The notes beneath the pieces were generated by a model. That model was not told where the DNA came from and did not search any database. It saw only the letters and a list, made by a program, of their open reading frames with translations. The translations under genes and the position numbers were made by a program. Below, in pieces: positions 24,983 to 34,396 of a stretch of 64,000 nucleotides of DNA (within the stretch, counting starts at the first letter, position 1; every line of letters starts with the position of its first letter). The DNA is from Methylomonas methanica MC09 (GTDB lineage Bacteria; Pseudomonadota; Gammaproteobacteria; Methylococcales; Methylomonadaceae). The stretch spans positions 4,092,001 to 4,156,000 of the forward strand of contig NC_015572.1 of NCBI RefSeq assembly GCF_000214665.1, given 5' to 3'.

Positions 24983-26560
24983 ATGCCCAAAGACTTTGTT
25001 TATCGTTGGGGGATTTTCCCCCTTTGGCTGTTATTGACAACAACCGTATTCTTTCGCACCCCCATCCCCATCGATGAAACCCGCTACCTGAGCGTGGCCT
25101 GGGAAATGTGGTTGCGGGGCGACTTTTTAGTGCCTTATTTGAACGGTCATACCTATAGCCACAAACCGCCGCTGTTGTTTTGGCTGTTTGAAAGCGGCTG
25201 GGCAATCTTTGGCATTAACGAGTGGTGGCCGCGCTTGGTGGGCCCACTATGCGCACTGCTGAATTTGCTTTTGACTCGTCGACTGGCCCTAAAACTTTGG
25301 CCGGACCGGCCACAAATTGCGCTACAAGCCCCCTGGATTTTACTGGCTACCCTGCTGTGGACCCTGTTCGCCAGCGCCACCATGTTCGACACGCTACTGA
25401 CCTGCTGCGTGCTGCTGGGCATGCTGGGCTTAATCGAAGCTATCCGTGGCAATTCGCTTAAAGGCTGGAGCTTTTTCGGCTTGGCGATAGGTTTAGGTAT
25501 CTTAACCAAAGGCCCGGTGATTTTTCTGCATCTGTTACCCACCACCCTCTGCGTGTTCATTTGGGCCAAACCCGATTATTCTTTCAGCAAGTCCTGGTTC
25601 GGCTATTTGGGGCTGGCCCTGTTGGCGGGCAGCGCCATGGCATTGGTTTGGGCCTTGCCTGCCGCCGCCGCAGGCGGTGAGGCCTACGCTAACGCCATCC
25701 TTTGGCATCAAACCGCAGACCGCACCGTCGGCACCAAGATACATGCCCGTTCGTTTCCCTGGTATCTGTATTTTTTACCGTTGTTGACCTTTCCCTGGAT
25801 CACCTGGCCGCGACTTTGGCAAAGCCTCAGATTGACCCGCATTGCAGAGGAATCCGCTTTGCGCTTTTGCCTGACCTGGTTGATCGCATCACTGCTGTTG
25901 TTTTCCTTCTTGCCGAGCAAACAACTGCATTATCTACTACCCCTGCTACCGGCTTTCGCATTAATCTGCGCCCGACTACTTGATCAGCCGCAGCGGCAAT
26001 ACGGCTTATTTACCGAATTGCTGCCGGCCATCCTGATCGGCTTAATCGGTCTGTTTCTAATCTTGCTGCCACAAGTCCCGGGCCTGGCTAAGCTAAATTG
26101 GGTGAAACAGGTTGAGCCCTATTGGGGATTAAGCGTGACGGCAATTGCCGTAATACTGGCTGCTTTCGTAATTTACGCGCGCAGACTTTCGGTTGCCGCC
26201 TTATCCAGCGCCGTTGTCGTGTCGATTTTTATCGGTTTTATCTTTTTCTTTCAGTACGTCGGGCTGCAATACAACCTCAGGCCCGCCGCAATGCTGCTAA
26301 AACAATTCAACGACAACCGGATAGCGACTGCGTTTGCGGGCGATTATCAGGGACAGTTGCATTTTCTGGGCCGATTGACCCAGCCTTTGGAAACCATAGA
26401 GCGCGAACAAGCGACGGAGTGGGCTAAAACGCACCCGGACGGCTATCTGATTTTTCTGGAGAAAACCAAGCCGGCCCACGCTTATTACATCCAGCCGCAC
26501 CGGGAGTATTGGTTATTCTTTAAGACTGCAGCGGACGCATTAAGCTCCGGCCCCACATAA
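24983..26560 (+). CDS. Glycosyltransferase family 39 membrane protein (ArnT-like)
   Basis: 525 residues with about 10-12 membrane segments. The first periplasmic loop has PIDETRYLSVAWEMW, the DE motif that acts in ArnT/PMT-type GT-C enzymes, followed by SHKPPLLFWLFE. ArnT-like proteins move a sugar from an undecaprenyl phosphate carrier onto lipid A at the periplasmic face. Two further genes follow, a GT2 polyprenyl-phosphate glycosyltransferase and a LAB-N protein, completing a lipid A or envelope sugar cassette. The sugar is not known; no aminoarabinose-synthesis genes (arnA, arnB) are present. The C-terminal soluble part (about residues 430-525) is short. Confidence 0.85.
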   Translation: MPKDFVYRWGIFPLWLLLTTTVFFRTPIPIDETRYLSVAWEMWLRGDFLVPYLNGHTYSHKPPLLFWLFESGWAIFGINEWWPRLVGPLCALLNLLLTRRLALKLWPDRPQIALQAPWILLATLLWTLFASATMFDTLLTCCVLLGMLGLIEAIRGNSLKGWSFFGLAIGLGILTKGPVIFLHLLPTTLCVFIWAKPDYSFSKSWFGYLGLALLAGSAMALVWALPAAAAGGEAYANAILWHQTADRTVGTKIHARSFPWYLYFLPLLTFPWITWPRLWQSLRLTRIAEESALRFCLTWLIASLLLFSFLPSKQLHYLLPLLPAFALICARLLDQPQRQYGLFTELLPAILIGLIGLFLILLPQVPGLAKLNWVKQVEPYWGLSVTAIAVILAAFVIYARRLSVAALSSAVVVSIFIGFIFFFQYVGLQYNLRPAAMLLKQFNDNRIATAFAGDYQGQLHFLGRLTQPLETIEREQATEWAKTHPDGYLIFLEKTKPAHAYYIQPHREYWLFFKTAADALSSGPT

Positions 26561-26634
26561 GCCTAAGAAAGCATTTGGATTTTGGTTTAAAATTCAGCCC
26601 CTTAAATATTTATCCACTTTTAATTTATTGATAC

Positions 26635-27354
26635 ATGAAAATTTCGGTCGTGGTCCCGGTTCATAACGAAACCGACAATGTTGAAACTCTCATTGCGGAA
26701 ATACATCAAGCCCTGCACAGTCAGGACGCTTACGAAATGTTATTTGTCGATGACGGCAGCACGGATGATACCTTGCTGAAATTAAAGCAAGCCATGCAGA
26801 GTTACCCTGCGCTACGGGTATTGCAACACCAAAACAGTTGCGGACAAAGCCGCGCCATTCACAGCGGTGTGACGGCAGCCCAATACGACTGGATAGCCAC
26901 TCTGGATGGCGACGGCCAAAACGATCCTGCCGACATTCCTAATTTGATCAACGCGTTGAAGGAACACGATTCCGAGCAACTCTGGATGCTGGCCGGTTTT
27001 CGGCACCGGCGTAACGACACCGGCTGGCGGCGGTTTTCATCAAGATTCGCTAATGCCATCAGACAGGCATTCCTACACGACCAAACCCCTGACTCCGGTT
27101 GCGGCTTAAAACTGTTTCGCCGGGATAAATTTTTAGCCTTACCGTATTTCGACCATATTCACCGCTTCATGCCGGCCATGATACGCATGGCCGGCGGCAA
27201 CGTGATTTCGGTTAAAGTCAACCATCGCGCCAGAAGCCACGGCCAATCCAAATACGGCACCCTGGACAGGCTGACAGCCGGCATCGTTGATTTATTAGGC
27301 GTGATCTGGCTGAAAAAACGCCACAGTCTGCCTATCGTCAGCGAGGTAAGATAA
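26635..27354 (+). CDS. GT2 polyprenyl-phosphate glycosyltransferase (ArnC/DPM1-like)
   Basis: 239 residues with the GT2 fold: ISVVVPVHNETDNVETLI, FVDDGSTDDT, IATLDGDGQNDPADIPNLI (DxD-like DGD), DSGCGLKLFRRD and HRARSHGQSKYG. It lacks the C-terminal transmembrane pair of ArnC, so it resembles soluble DPM1-like enzymes that load a sugar on undecaprenyl phosphate. It would feed the GT39 enzyme encoded 75 bases upstream. Its stop TAA shares one base with the ATG of the LAB-N gene, so the two are translationally coupled. Confidence 0.88.
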   Translation: MKISVVVPVHNETDNVETLIAEIHQALHSQDAYEMLFVDDGSTDDTLLKLKQAMQSYPALRVLQHQNSCGQSRAIHSGVTAAQYDWIATLDGDGQNDPADIPNLINALKEHDSEQLWMLAGFRHRRNDTGWRRFSSRFANAIRQAFLHDQTPDSGCGLKLFRRDKFLALPYFDHIHRFMPAMIRMAGGNVISVKVNHRARSHGQSKYGTLDRLTAGIVDLLGVIWLKKRHSLPIVSEVR

Positions 27355-27638
27355 TGGACGCCAATACCATTTGGTTGATTGTCGGTTTCCTCGGACAAGG
27401 TCTGTTTTCGGCCCGTTTTTTGGTGCAGTGGCTGGCCAGCGAGCGGCAAAAAAAGAGCGTAATTCCGGTGATGTTCTGGTATTTCAGTATCTTGGGCGGC
27501 TCCACACTGCTGATCTACTCGATCCACAAGCAAGACCCGGTTTTCATTGCCGGCCAGGCAGGCGGCTTATTGATTTATGCCCGTAATCTGTATTTCGTGA
27601 TCAGGCACGCCAAGCAAGAGCGAACAGCCGGCAATTAA
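27354..27638 (+). CDS. Lipid-A-disaccharide synthase N-terminal (LAB-N) domain membrane protein
   Basis: 94 residues with three hydrophobic segments: TIWLIVGFLGQGLFSARFLV, FWYFSILGGSTLLIYSIH and FIAGQAGGLLIYARNLYFV. The sequence QWLASERQKKSVIP is the LAB-N hallmark. The name comes from fusion to LpxB in some bacteria; free-standing forms accompany lipid A sugar-transfer cassettes and have been proposed to act as small carrier-lipid flippases like ArnE/F. Its overlap with the GT2 gene supports a shared function. Confidence 0.88.
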   Translation: MDANTIWLIVGFLGQGLFSARFLVQWLASERQKKSVIPVMFWYFSILGGSTLLIYSIHKQDPVFIAGQAGGLLIYARNLYFVIRHAKQERTAGN

Positions 27639-27718
27639 GCAAAACCCATCTCCCATTCAAGCAAACCCATAGCCTGACCAGATCTCTACGCGCTTTGGGT
27701 TTGTTACTATCGCTTTAT

Positions 27719-27820
27719 CTATTTCGCGTTACTAATCCCGAATTTCTTTAGCTTATACCAAAGCGTACGTTCGCCGATTGTGACCCCTACGTATCGCAAA
27801 TATTCAGTTATATTTTTGAT
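27719..27820 (-). pseudogene. Fis-type HTH remnant of an NtrC-family regulator
   Basis: On the minus strand an open stretch reads IKNITEYLRYVGVTIGERTL then WYKLKKFGISNAK and a TAG. This matches the C-terminal helix-turn-helix of sigma-54 activators (pattern AEYLGV..RTLWYKLKKFGI). A TGA at 27821-27823 closes it upstream and no AAA+ domain is present nearby. It is a 34-residue fossil. The rest of the ~350-base gap between the LAB-N and first DUF4124 genes shows no gene. Confidence 0.45.
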
Positions 27821-27985
27821 TCAACATTTAAACTAAGCTCGTCACGAGCACTCCAATTTATTGAGACAATTTTTATCTGCGGGGCTGCCGATTCGTTAAC
27901 ACGTTTTGACAACCCAGTCTAAAATTCATGCTTAACACGAGCTCACGGGCATTTTGCGCCACATCAATCAGCTGAGGATTATCCA

Positions 27986-28345
27986 ATGCGTAAACTAGCG
28001 TTTTTCTGTTTAATTATGGCGTCAACCTCGATCCGCGCCGAAGTATACAAGTGTGTGGGGAATTTCGGCAAAACCGTTTATCAATCCCGCCCTTGTACGA
28101 ATACATCCAAAGAGCAGCAGTTAGATATTAAAACAACGCCCGACCCGGCCCAAGAGGCGGCGGCAAAAGCTAAGCTGGACGCCGCTCGAGCCGAATATCA
28201 AGCCAAAAAGACCGCCGATGAACAATTACAAGCAGAGAAAGATAAAGAAGCGGCTGCCGCATTGGATCTCGCTGGAAAAAACGCTATAGGCCAACAACAG
28301 CAACAGGAAGATCGGCAAAGACAAAAAGAAGAATTTGAGCAGTAA
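27986..28345 (+). CDS. DUF4124 domain exported protein (copy 1)
   Basis: 119 residues: signal peptide (MRKLAFFCLIMASTSIRA), a DUF4124 core (EVYKCVGNFGKTVYQSRPC with two Cys likely forming a disulfide) and a long charged Ala/Lys/Gln coiled-coil (about residues 55-119) ending QQQQQEDRQRQKEEFEQ. The family is periplasmic, of unknown function. The ribosome site GAGGAT precedes the ATG by ~8 bases. A paralogue follows 125 bases downstream. Confidence 0.82.
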   Translation: MRKLAFFCLIMASTSIRAEVYKCVGNFGKTVYQSRPCTNTSKEQQLDIKTTPDPAQEAAAKAKLDAARAEYQAKKTADEQLQAEKDKEAAAALDLAGKNAIGQQQQQEDRQRQKEEFEQ

Positions 28346-28469
28346 AATAAATAAATGTTCGTCCGCTCCACATGCTGCAATAATCATTCTGCCGTTATAA
28401 CCAGCCAGCTTAAGCTCATTACCCCGTGTGGCCACGTTACGCTAAGCTCACCAGCCCGGGAGAATCATT

Positions 28470-28964
28470 ATGCGCAAACTGTTATTTTTGTTTCTTTGCT
28501 TTGAGGCTGCAATCTGCGACGCCGAGGTATTCAAATGTATCGAAAAAAACGGCAAAACCACGTATCAGGCGGCTCCTTGTAAGCTTGTTGCAAAAGAACA
28601 GCAACTGGACATTAAATCGAACCCCGCCAAGGAAGCGGAAGCCAAAGCCAAACTGGAAGCCATTCAAAACGAATACGACACCCGAAAAGCCGCCCAGGAA
28701 AAGGCCGATAAAGAACGGGCGGAACAACAACGAGCCAACAGTGCCTTAGAGTTTGCCCGCCGCAGTGCGATTGCCCAACAAGAACAGGCGCAGGCACAAC
28801 AAAGACAGGCGGAAGCCCTGGAAAATCAATATCGCTATAACAACCGGCCTTATTTTTATTTACCCCCCGTTAGACCCGTTTATCCGCTTACGCCGGGTTT
28901 GACGCCCGGCGTAAGCGGCTCGGGCTTTAATCACCACCGATCCGTTGACGCGCCTCGGCGATAG
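28470..28964 (+). CDS. DUF4124 domain exported protein (copy 2)
   Basis: 164 residues, a paralogue of the preceding gene: [18 protein letters not shown] signal peptide, [20 protein letters not shown] core, [20 protein letters not shown] and an Ala/Gln/Glu coiled coil. It has an additional C-terminal Tyr/Pro segment ([20 protein letters not shown]). The last ~12 codons overlap the end of argH on the opposite strand, and a perfect 14-base inverted repeat lies inside the end of the coding region. The stop may have been gained by extension over the convergent gene. Confidence 0.78.
   Translation: MRKLLFLFLCFEAAICDAEVFKCIEKNGKTTYQAAPCKLVAKEQQLDIKSNPAKEAEAKAKLEAIQNEYDTRKAAQEKADKERAEQQRANSALEFARRSAIAQQEQAQAQQRQAEALENQYRYNNRPYFYLPPVRPVYPLTPGLTPGVSGSGFNHHRSVDAPRR
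28884..28918. terminator. Long perfect inverted repeat at the DUF4124/argH junction, probable bidirectional terminator
   Basis: CCGCTTACGCCGGG (28884-28897) and CCCGGCGTAAGCGG (28905-28918) with a 7-base TTTGACG spacer, 14 of 14 paired. It lies 9 bases beyond the argH stop on the minus strand and inside the last codons of DUF4124 copy 2 on the plus strand (reading [12 protein letters not shown]). There is no T-run on either side, so intrinsic termination is not certain; mRNA 3'-end protection is an alternative. Confidence 0.6.
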
Positions 28965-30321
28965 CTTTCCTGACCTGTGCCGGTGCCGTTCCGCCAATAT
29001 GCTTACGCGCCGCTACCGAGCCTTCCAGTTGCAAAATATCGAACACATCGTCGCCGATGCTTGACGAAAATCCTTGCAACTCATTCAACGTCAATTCGGA
29101 CAAATCCCGCCCGCTTTCCAGTCCCAGGCGCACCGCCAGCCCCACCACTTCGTGGGCGTCCCGAAACGCCATGCCTTTACGCACCAGATAATCGGCCAGA
29201 TCGGTTGCGGTGGCGAAACCGCGTTTGGCCGAGTTGTACATATTCTCCCGCTTGGCTTTAACGTGCGGCATCATGTCGGCAAAGGCCCGCAGACAATTGA
29301 TCAGCGTGTCGGCGGTATCGAACAAGGGTTCCTTGTCTTCCTGGTTGTCCTTGTTGTAGGCCAGGGGCTGACTTTTCATCAACATCAATAACGACACCAA
29401 GTGCCCGGCCACCCGCCCGGATTTTCCGCGCACCAACTCGGGCACGTCCGGATTTTTCTTTTGCGGCATGATAGAAGAACCGGTGCAAAACGCGTCGGGA
29501 ATGTCGATAAAGTCGAACTGCGCGCTGGCCCACAACACCAGTTCCTCGGAAAAACGCGATAAGTGCATCATGATCAGACTGCCTGCCGCCGTAAATTCGA
29601 TAGCAAAATCCCGGTCGCTGACCGAATCCAGCGAATTATTCGACGGCCGGGAAAACCCCAACAGCTCAGCCGTCATGTGCCGGTCTATCGGATAACTGGT
29701 ACCGGCCAACGCCGCGGCACCCAAAGGCATGACGTTGATGCGCTTCAGGCAATCCTGCAGCCGTTCCCGGTCCCGGCATAGCATTTCGAACCAGGCCATC
29801 AAATGATGACCGAAGGTAACCGGCTGCGCCACTTGCAAATGCGTAAAACCCGGCATGATGGTATCGGCCTCCTGCTCCGCCTTATCCAGCAACGCGGTTT
29901 GCAATCGTTTGAGTTGCAACAGGATGGCCGCTATATCGTCACGCAAATACAGACGGATGTCGGTCGCCACTTGGTCGTTGCGGGAGCGCCCGGTGTGCAG
30001 CTTTTTGCCGGCAATGCCGATCAAATCGGTCAGACGCGCTTCGATGTTCATGTGCACGTCTTCCTGCTTGATGGACCAAACGAATTCGCCGCGTTCGATT
30101 TCAGCACTGATCTGCGCCAAGCCGCGTTGAATGTCCGCCAGTTCCTGCTCGGTCAAGATGCCGATTTTGTTCAGCATGGCCGCGTGCGCCAAAGACCCCT
30201 GAATATCCTGCTGCGCCATGCGCTGGTCGAATCCGACCGAAGCCGTAAATTCTTCGACAAAGGCATCGGTGGCTTCGGCAAAACGCGCGCTGGAAAGTTT
30301 TTCGGTATTAACAGTGGTCAT
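28927..30321 (-). CDS. argH: Argininosuccinate lyase
   Basis: 464 residues, standard length. Last step of arginine synthesis: argininosuccinate to arginine plus fumarate. Superfamily signatures: [72 protein letters not shown] (catalytic His) and the mobile loop [20 protein letters not shown] with the catalytic Ser. It is divergent from argA, 199 bases apart, and not next to argG, which lies ~7 kb away. Confidence 0.96.
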   Translation of the reverse strand: MTTVNTEKLSSARFAEATDAFVEEFTASVGFDQRMAQQDIQGSLAHAAMLNKIGILTEQELADIQRGLAQISAEIERGEFVWSIKQEDVHMNIEARLTDLIGIAGKKLHTGRSRNDQVATDIRLYLRDDIAAILLQLKRLQTALLDKAEQEADTIMPGFTHLQVAQPVTFGHHLMAWFEMLCRDRERLQDCLKRINVMPLGAAALAGTSYPIDRHMTAELLGFSRPSNNSLDSVSDRDFAIEFTAAGSLIMMHLSRFSEELVLWASAQFDFIDIPDAFCTGSSIMPQKKNPDVPELVRGKSGRVAGHLVSLLMLMKSQPLAYNKDNQEDKEPLFDTADTLINCLRAFADMMPHVKAKRENMYNSAKRGFATATDLADYLVRKGMAFRDAHEVVGLAVRLGLESGRDLSELTLNELQGFSSSIGDDVFDILQLEGSVAARKHIGGTAPAQVRKAIAEARQRIGGD

Positions 30322-30520
30322 GGCAAATCAAAAATTAAAAAATAAACGTAAATTATACCGTTGCTGAAGCCATTTATAGCCCTTAATAGTTAATAAAATG
30401 CCATCTGCGCGCAGCAATAGCGGCCAATACCGCGCATGCACCTGGGTGTGGCTGGACATTCAGTAGCCAGCTGACTAACATGCTCAGCGACGCAACCGAT
30501 CTATTCAACATCGAGACCAC

Positions 30521-31837
30521 ATGCAGCAAGCCACCGCCTTCGTCAATTGGTTCAGAAACTCGTCGCCCTATATCCATGCGCACCGTAACCGCACTTTTGT
30601 GATTTTTTTCAGCGGTGCCGCTGTTACCGAGCCGGAATTCGATAATCTGATCCACGATTTCGCCTTGCTGAAAAGTCTGGGCGTCAGACTGGTCTTGGTG
30701 CACGGTATTCGCCCGCAAATTGACGAAAGAGTGTTACAGCAAGGCGATACGCCTAAATTTCATCATCATTTGCGCATTACCGACGCACTCACCCTGCAAT
30801 ACGTGAAACAAGCGGCCGGACTGGTGCGGGTGGAAATTGAAGCTTTGTTGTCCATGGGCGTCTCCGGCTCGCCGATGGCCGGCGCTAAAATCCGGGTCGC
30901 TTCCGGCAATTTCGTCACGGCCAAACCCTTGGGCGTCCTGGACGGTATCGATTATTGCTACACCGGCAAAGTCCGTCGCGTCGATGCCCAAGCCATTCAC
31001 CAACAGCTGGATCAACATAATGTGGTGTTGATTTCGCCGATCGGTTATTCGCCCAGCGGCGAAATATTCAACCTATCCGCCGAAGAAGTCGCGACCGAAG
31101 TGGCTATTGCACTGCAAGCCGAGAAGCTGATTTTACTCACCGACCAAGCCTGCCTGTCGCCGGAAGACAACACCCCCATTCCACAGCTCACTGCCGATCA
31201 GGCCCAGGCATTGCTTGCGCGCGCGCACGAACTGCCCGAGGCGGTGGCAAGGTCTTTGAACGCCGCCATCCAAAGCTGTCGGCAAGGCGTCGAGCGCGCT
31301 CATTTGATTAATCGCCATTTGGACGGCGCATTGCTGTTGGAATTATTCACCCGCGACGGCATAGGCACCTTGATCAGCTCGACGGAATTCGAAGCCATAC
31401 GCCCCGCCACCCTGGATGACATCGGCGGTATCATGGAATTGATCAAGCCGCTGGAGCAGCAAGGTATTTTGGTAAAACGCTCGCGGGAAAAACTGGAAAT
31501 GGAAATAAACGATTACGTTGTCATCGAACGGGATGGCTTAATCATAGGCTGCACCGCGTTTCATGTGATGGCGGACGACCGGAATGCGGAAATTGCCTGT
31601 CTGGCCGTACACAGCGACTACCAGAAAGGCGCCCGCGGCAACCGCTTACTGGCTTATCTGACTCAAAACGCCAAAAAACGCGGCATCAAACGCCTGTATG
31701 TGCGCTCTACCCAAACCGTACATTGGTTTGTCGAGCGTGGCTTTACGCCGTGCGACATTCAGGATTTACCGGAACCGATGAAAAGCGCTTATAACTATGC
31801 CCGCAATTCGAAAGTATTATGCAAACCGGTCGACTGA
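30521..31837 (+). CDS. argA: N-acetylglutamate synthase
   Basis: 438 residues with an amino-acid kinase domain (FVIFFSGAAV, LVLVHGIRPQIDERV, VSGSPMAGAKIRVASGNFVTA) fused to a C-terminal GNAT acetyltransferase domain (about residues 290-430, IRPATLDDIGGIMELIKPL, CLAVHSDYQKGARGNRLLAYL, LYVRSTQTVHWFVERGF). This is the classical E. coli-type ArgA that starts arginine synthesis and is inhibited by arginine. It is divergent from argH; the shared 199-base region is the natural place for arginine regulation, but no ARG box was recognised by eye. Confidence 0.95.
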   Translation: MQQATAFVNWFRNSSPYIHAHRNRTFVIFFSGAAVTEPEFDNLIHDFALLKSLGVRLVLVHGIRPQIDERVLQQGDTPKFHHHLRITDALTLQYVKQAAGLVRVEIEALLSMGVSGSPMAGAKIRVASGNFVTAKPLGVLDGIDYCYTGKVRRVDAQAIHQQLDQHNVVLISPIGYSPSGEIFNLSAEEVATEVAIALQAEKLILLTDQACLSPEDNTPIPQLTADQAQALLARAHELPEAVARSLNAAIQSCRQGVERAHLINRHLDGALLLELFTRDGIGTLISSTEFEAIRPATLDDIGGIMELIKPLEQQGILVKRSREKLEMEINDYVVIERDGLIIGCTAFHVMADDRNAEIACLAVHSDYQKGARGNRLLAYLTQNAKKRGIKRLYVRSTQTVHWFVERGFTPCDIQDLPEPMKSAYNYARNSKVLCKPVD

Positions 31838-31888
31838 TCATGGCAACTCCGCTCCTGTCTCGCAACTAACAGTGAACAATGTGCAGTC

Positions 31889-32677
31889 ATGGCTAAATTG
31901 AACGTTTTGCAGCTTACCGATCTACATATCACGCATTCCGGCGAGTTAATGCTGGGCATCGATACCGAGTTTTATTTTCTGCAGACCTTAAAACACGCCG
32001 TTGACCGGCACGGTCCGTTCGATTTAATCCTGTTGACCGGCGATTTGGCGCAAGACCCGCACGCGGATAGTTATCAACGTATCTGCCGGCATTTGAGCCG
32101 TTACGACACGCGCTGCCTGTGCTTACCCGGCAACCACGATGACTTCGGTTTGATGCAAACGCATTTGCATACCGGAAAAATCAGTTGCGACAAACACCTG
32201 GTTTTAGGCGACTGGTTGATCCTGATGTTGAATAGCCAGAAAATAAACAGCCCTATCGGCGTATTGGCTGACGATGAATTGGATTTTTTGGAACGGGCAC
32301 TGCAATCCCACGCCGGCCTGCCGACGTTGATCGCGGTTCATCACCATTGCATTCAATGCGGTTCGCCTTGGATGGATACCATGCAGATTCAAAACAGTGC
32401 CGCCTTTTTGGCCTTGATCAAAAAGTATCCGCACGTTAAGGCAGTCACTTGCGGTCACGTGCATCAGGCTTTTAGTAAGCAGGACGCTCAAATTGCTCTG
32501 TTCGCCGCGCCCGCCTGCTGTTTTCAGTTTACGCCCTTGTCAAACGAATTCAGCGTCGCTGAAACGCCGCCCGGCTACCGTATCTTCCAACTGTATGACG
32601 ATGGACAATTACAGTCGGAGGTATTCCGCCTACCGATCAAGATGAGCAACTTGGACCGAAACGCCCACGAATATTAG
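31889..32677 (+). CDS. cpdA: 3',5'-cyclic AMP phosphodiesterase CpdA-like metallophosphoesterase
   Basis: 262 residues with the calcineurin-like metal sites: D-x-H in [22 protein letters not shown], and H motifs in [14 protein letters not shown] and CGHVHQAF. The sequence [17 protein letters not shown] is typical of CpdA. It hydrolyses cAMP to AMP and so modulates Crp-type signalling. Follows argA by 51 bases and overlaps the convergent rppH stop by four bases. Confidence 0.88.
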   Translation: MAKLNVLQLTDLHITHSGELMLGIDTEFYFLQTLKHAVDRHGPFDLILLTGDLAQDPHADSYQRICRHLSRYDTRCLCLPGNHDDFGLMQTHLHTGKISCDKHLVLGDWLILMLNSQKINSPIGVLADDELDFLERALQSHAGLPTLIAVHHHCIQCGSPWMDTMQIQNSAAFLALIKKYPHVKAVTCGHVHQAFSKQDAQIALFAAPACCFQFTPLSNEFSVAETPPGYRIFQLYDDGQLQSEVFRLPIKMSNLDRNAHEY

Positions 32678-33198
32678 CTTTCCCGGCATCCGGATAAATA
32701 GCCCGCCGCATCGACCTGCACATCGTCGGCCATCAGCAAGGAACCGAGTTCATCCATCGCCTTGCGGTACACCCGCCGCTTGAAATAAACCACATCCTGT
32801 AATGGGTACCAATACTCCACCCATTTGAAGTTGTCGAATTCCTGTTTTTGCCCGCAATCGAAACGCACCATGGATTCGTCGCTCAGCAGGCGCAACATGA
32901 ACCAAATCTGCTTCTGACCGATACACAACGGCAGCGAATTCTTGCGAATGTAGCGTTCCGGCAGCTTGTAGCGCAGCCAATAACGGGTCCGCCCCAATAG
33001 CTGCACATGTTCGGCGCGCAAACCTGTTTCTTCCCACAACTCCCGATACATCGCGGTTTCCGGGTCTTCGTCAAAATCAATTCCGCCTTGCGGAAACTGC
33101 CACGAATTAGCGCCCTTGCGCTTTGCCCAGAACACACGACCCTCGTCATTGCAAAGGATAATGCCGACATTGGGCCGGTATCCTTTCGAGTCTATCAT
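32674..33198 (-). CDS. rppH: RNA pyrophosphohydrolase
   Basis: 174 residues from ATG 33198 ([20 protein letters not shown]), the conserved start; the open frame further upstream is not homologous. The Nudix box is [23 protein letters not shown] (about residues 37-59), preceded by [12 protein letters not shown]. RppH removes pyrophosphate from mRNA 5' ends and so begins RNase E-dependent decay. Convergent with cpdA, stops overlapping by four bases. Upstream and divergent is a HAD-IB phosphatase gene. Confidence 0.94.
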   Translation of the reverse strand: MIDSKGYRPNVGIILCNDEGRVFWAKRKGANSWQFPQGGIDFDEDPETAMYRELWEETGLRAEHVQLLGRTRYWLRYKLPERYIRKNSLPLCIGQKQIWFMLRLLSDESMVRFDCGQKQEFDNFKWVEYWYPLQDVVYFKRRVYRKAMDELGSLLMADDVQVDAAGYLSGCRES

Positions 33199-33348
33199 GT
33201 AAAAACCTGTATTATTTGCCGCCCGCAGCATCGACTGAATGCTAAAATCGTACTCGGACAGACCATTAAAATGAATGGCGCAATTGTTCCACAAATAAGC
33301 GGCGGAAGCCATAAGCTGCTTGGTTTTATTTAATTTGACAGGTTTAGC

Positions 33349-34002
33349 GTGAGTTTAGCGATTTTTGATTTGGATAATACCCTGATTGCGGATGACAGCG
33401 ATTTTCTATGGGGACAGTTTTTAGTCGATCGGGGCATTGTAGACAAAGACCGTTATGAAACGGCCAACGCCAAGTTTTACGACGACTACAAACAAGGCTG
33501 CCTGGACATCGTCGATTTTTTGGGCTTTTCCCTGGCGCCTTTGGCCGCACATGACCCGGAACAGCTGTATCGATGGCGGGATGAGTTTGTAGAAACCCTG
33601 ATCAAACCCATTACCTTGACTGCCGCCCATGCGCTTGTCGAACAACATCGCGCCGCTGGCGACACCTTATTGGTGATCACGGCCACCAATCGCTTTGTTA
33701 CCGAGCCCATCGTCAAACTGTATGGCATCGATAACTTGCTGGCCACTACGCCTGAATTCAAAGACGGTCGCTACACCGGTAAATTTATCGATACTCCTTG
33801 TTTTCAGGCCGGCAAAGTCAAACAATTGCAAGACTGGCTATCCAGCTCTGTGTTAAACCTGGACGGCAGCTGTTTTTACAGCGATTCGCATAATGATTTA
33901 CCCTTGCTAAATCTGGTCGAAAAGCCGGTGGCGGTCGATCCTGACGATAAATTGCGCGTGGCCGCGCAGCAAGCCGGCTGGCCCATTATCAGCCTGAGGT
34001 AG
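33349..34002 (+). CDS. HAD-IB family hydrolase (phosphoserine phosphatase-like)
   Basis: 217 residues. HAD motifs: [47 protein letters not shown]. Subfamily IB contains phosphoserine phosphatases and related small-molecule phosphatases; closest in type to the proteobacterial HAD-IB proteins next to rppH. The start is GTG 33349; the upstream ATGs are out of frame. Substrate not determined; phosphoserine is one possibility. A strong terminator follows. Confidence 0.85.
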   Translation: MSLAIFDLDNTLIADDSDFLWGQFLVDRGIVDKDRYETANAKFYDDYKQGCLDIVDFLGFSLAPLAAHDPEQLYRWRDEFVETLIKPITLTAAHALVEQHRAAGDTLLVITATNRFVTEPIVKLYGIDNLLATTPEFKDGRYTGKFIDTPCFQAGKVKQLQDWLSSSVLNLDGSCFYSDSHNDLPLLNLVEKPVAVDPDDKLRVAAQQAGWPIISLR

Positions 34003-34010
34003 GATTGAGG

Positions 34011-34076
34011 TTCAAGGTACAGGGTTCAAGGCGCGCGCTGTTTTGGATCTTGAACCTTGTACCTTGAATCTTTTTT
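34011..34076 (+). terminator. Large hairpin terminator after the HAD-IB gene
   Basis: TTCAAGGTACAGGGTTCAAG (34011-34030) pairs with CTTGAACCTTGTACCTTGAA (34049-34068) with a single G-T pair. The loop is 18 bases and TCTTTTTT follows. The arms contain repeated TTCAAGG units, which suggests the hairpin arose from a short dispersed repeat. Confidence 0.85.
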
Positions 34077-34091
34077 AATATTGAGTCGATA

Positions 34092-34337
34092 TTATTTTTT
34101 CTGTATAAAGAAAATCTGCCTATCCGCTTCTTTCAGAATTTTCAGCGGAATGTGGCCGGCTTGGTCGATATAAACCCCGAAATCCAGGTGCGCGGCGGGA
34201 TCGGTGGCAATTACCTTAACGACTGCGCCGCTTTCGATTTCCATAATGGCTTTTTTCAGGCGCAACAACGGTAGCGGACATTGCAAACCACTGGCATCAA
34301 CTTCAAAATCAAATTCGGTCATTTTTTGCTTACTCAA
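34092..34337 (-). CDS. tusA: TusA-family sulfurtransferase
   Basis: 81 residues (76 if the second ATG at 34322 is used). FDFEVDASGLQCPLPLLRLKKAI contains the CPxP motif whose Cys carries persulfide sulfur. VVKVIATDPAAHLDFGVYID completes the fold. TusA-like proteins pass sulfur for tRNA thiolation or sulfur oxidation. It is divergent from cysG, consistent with a sulfur-metabolism neighbourhood. Symbol by family; the exact partner is unknown. Confidence 0.82.
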   Translation of the reverse strand: MSKQKMTEFDFEVDASGLQCPLPLLRLKKAIMEIESGAVVKVIATDPAAHLDFGVYIDQAGHIPLKILKEADRQIFFIQKK

Positions 34338-34396
34338 AATATCAAATATATATTTTCATCATAACACCAACCCCAGCCTTGGAAAATCGAGCAACG

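Noticed and set aside
30322..30520. Possible riboswitch or ARG box between argH and argA
   Set aside because: The region is the right place for arginine control but no convincing conserved box or structure could be identified by eye.
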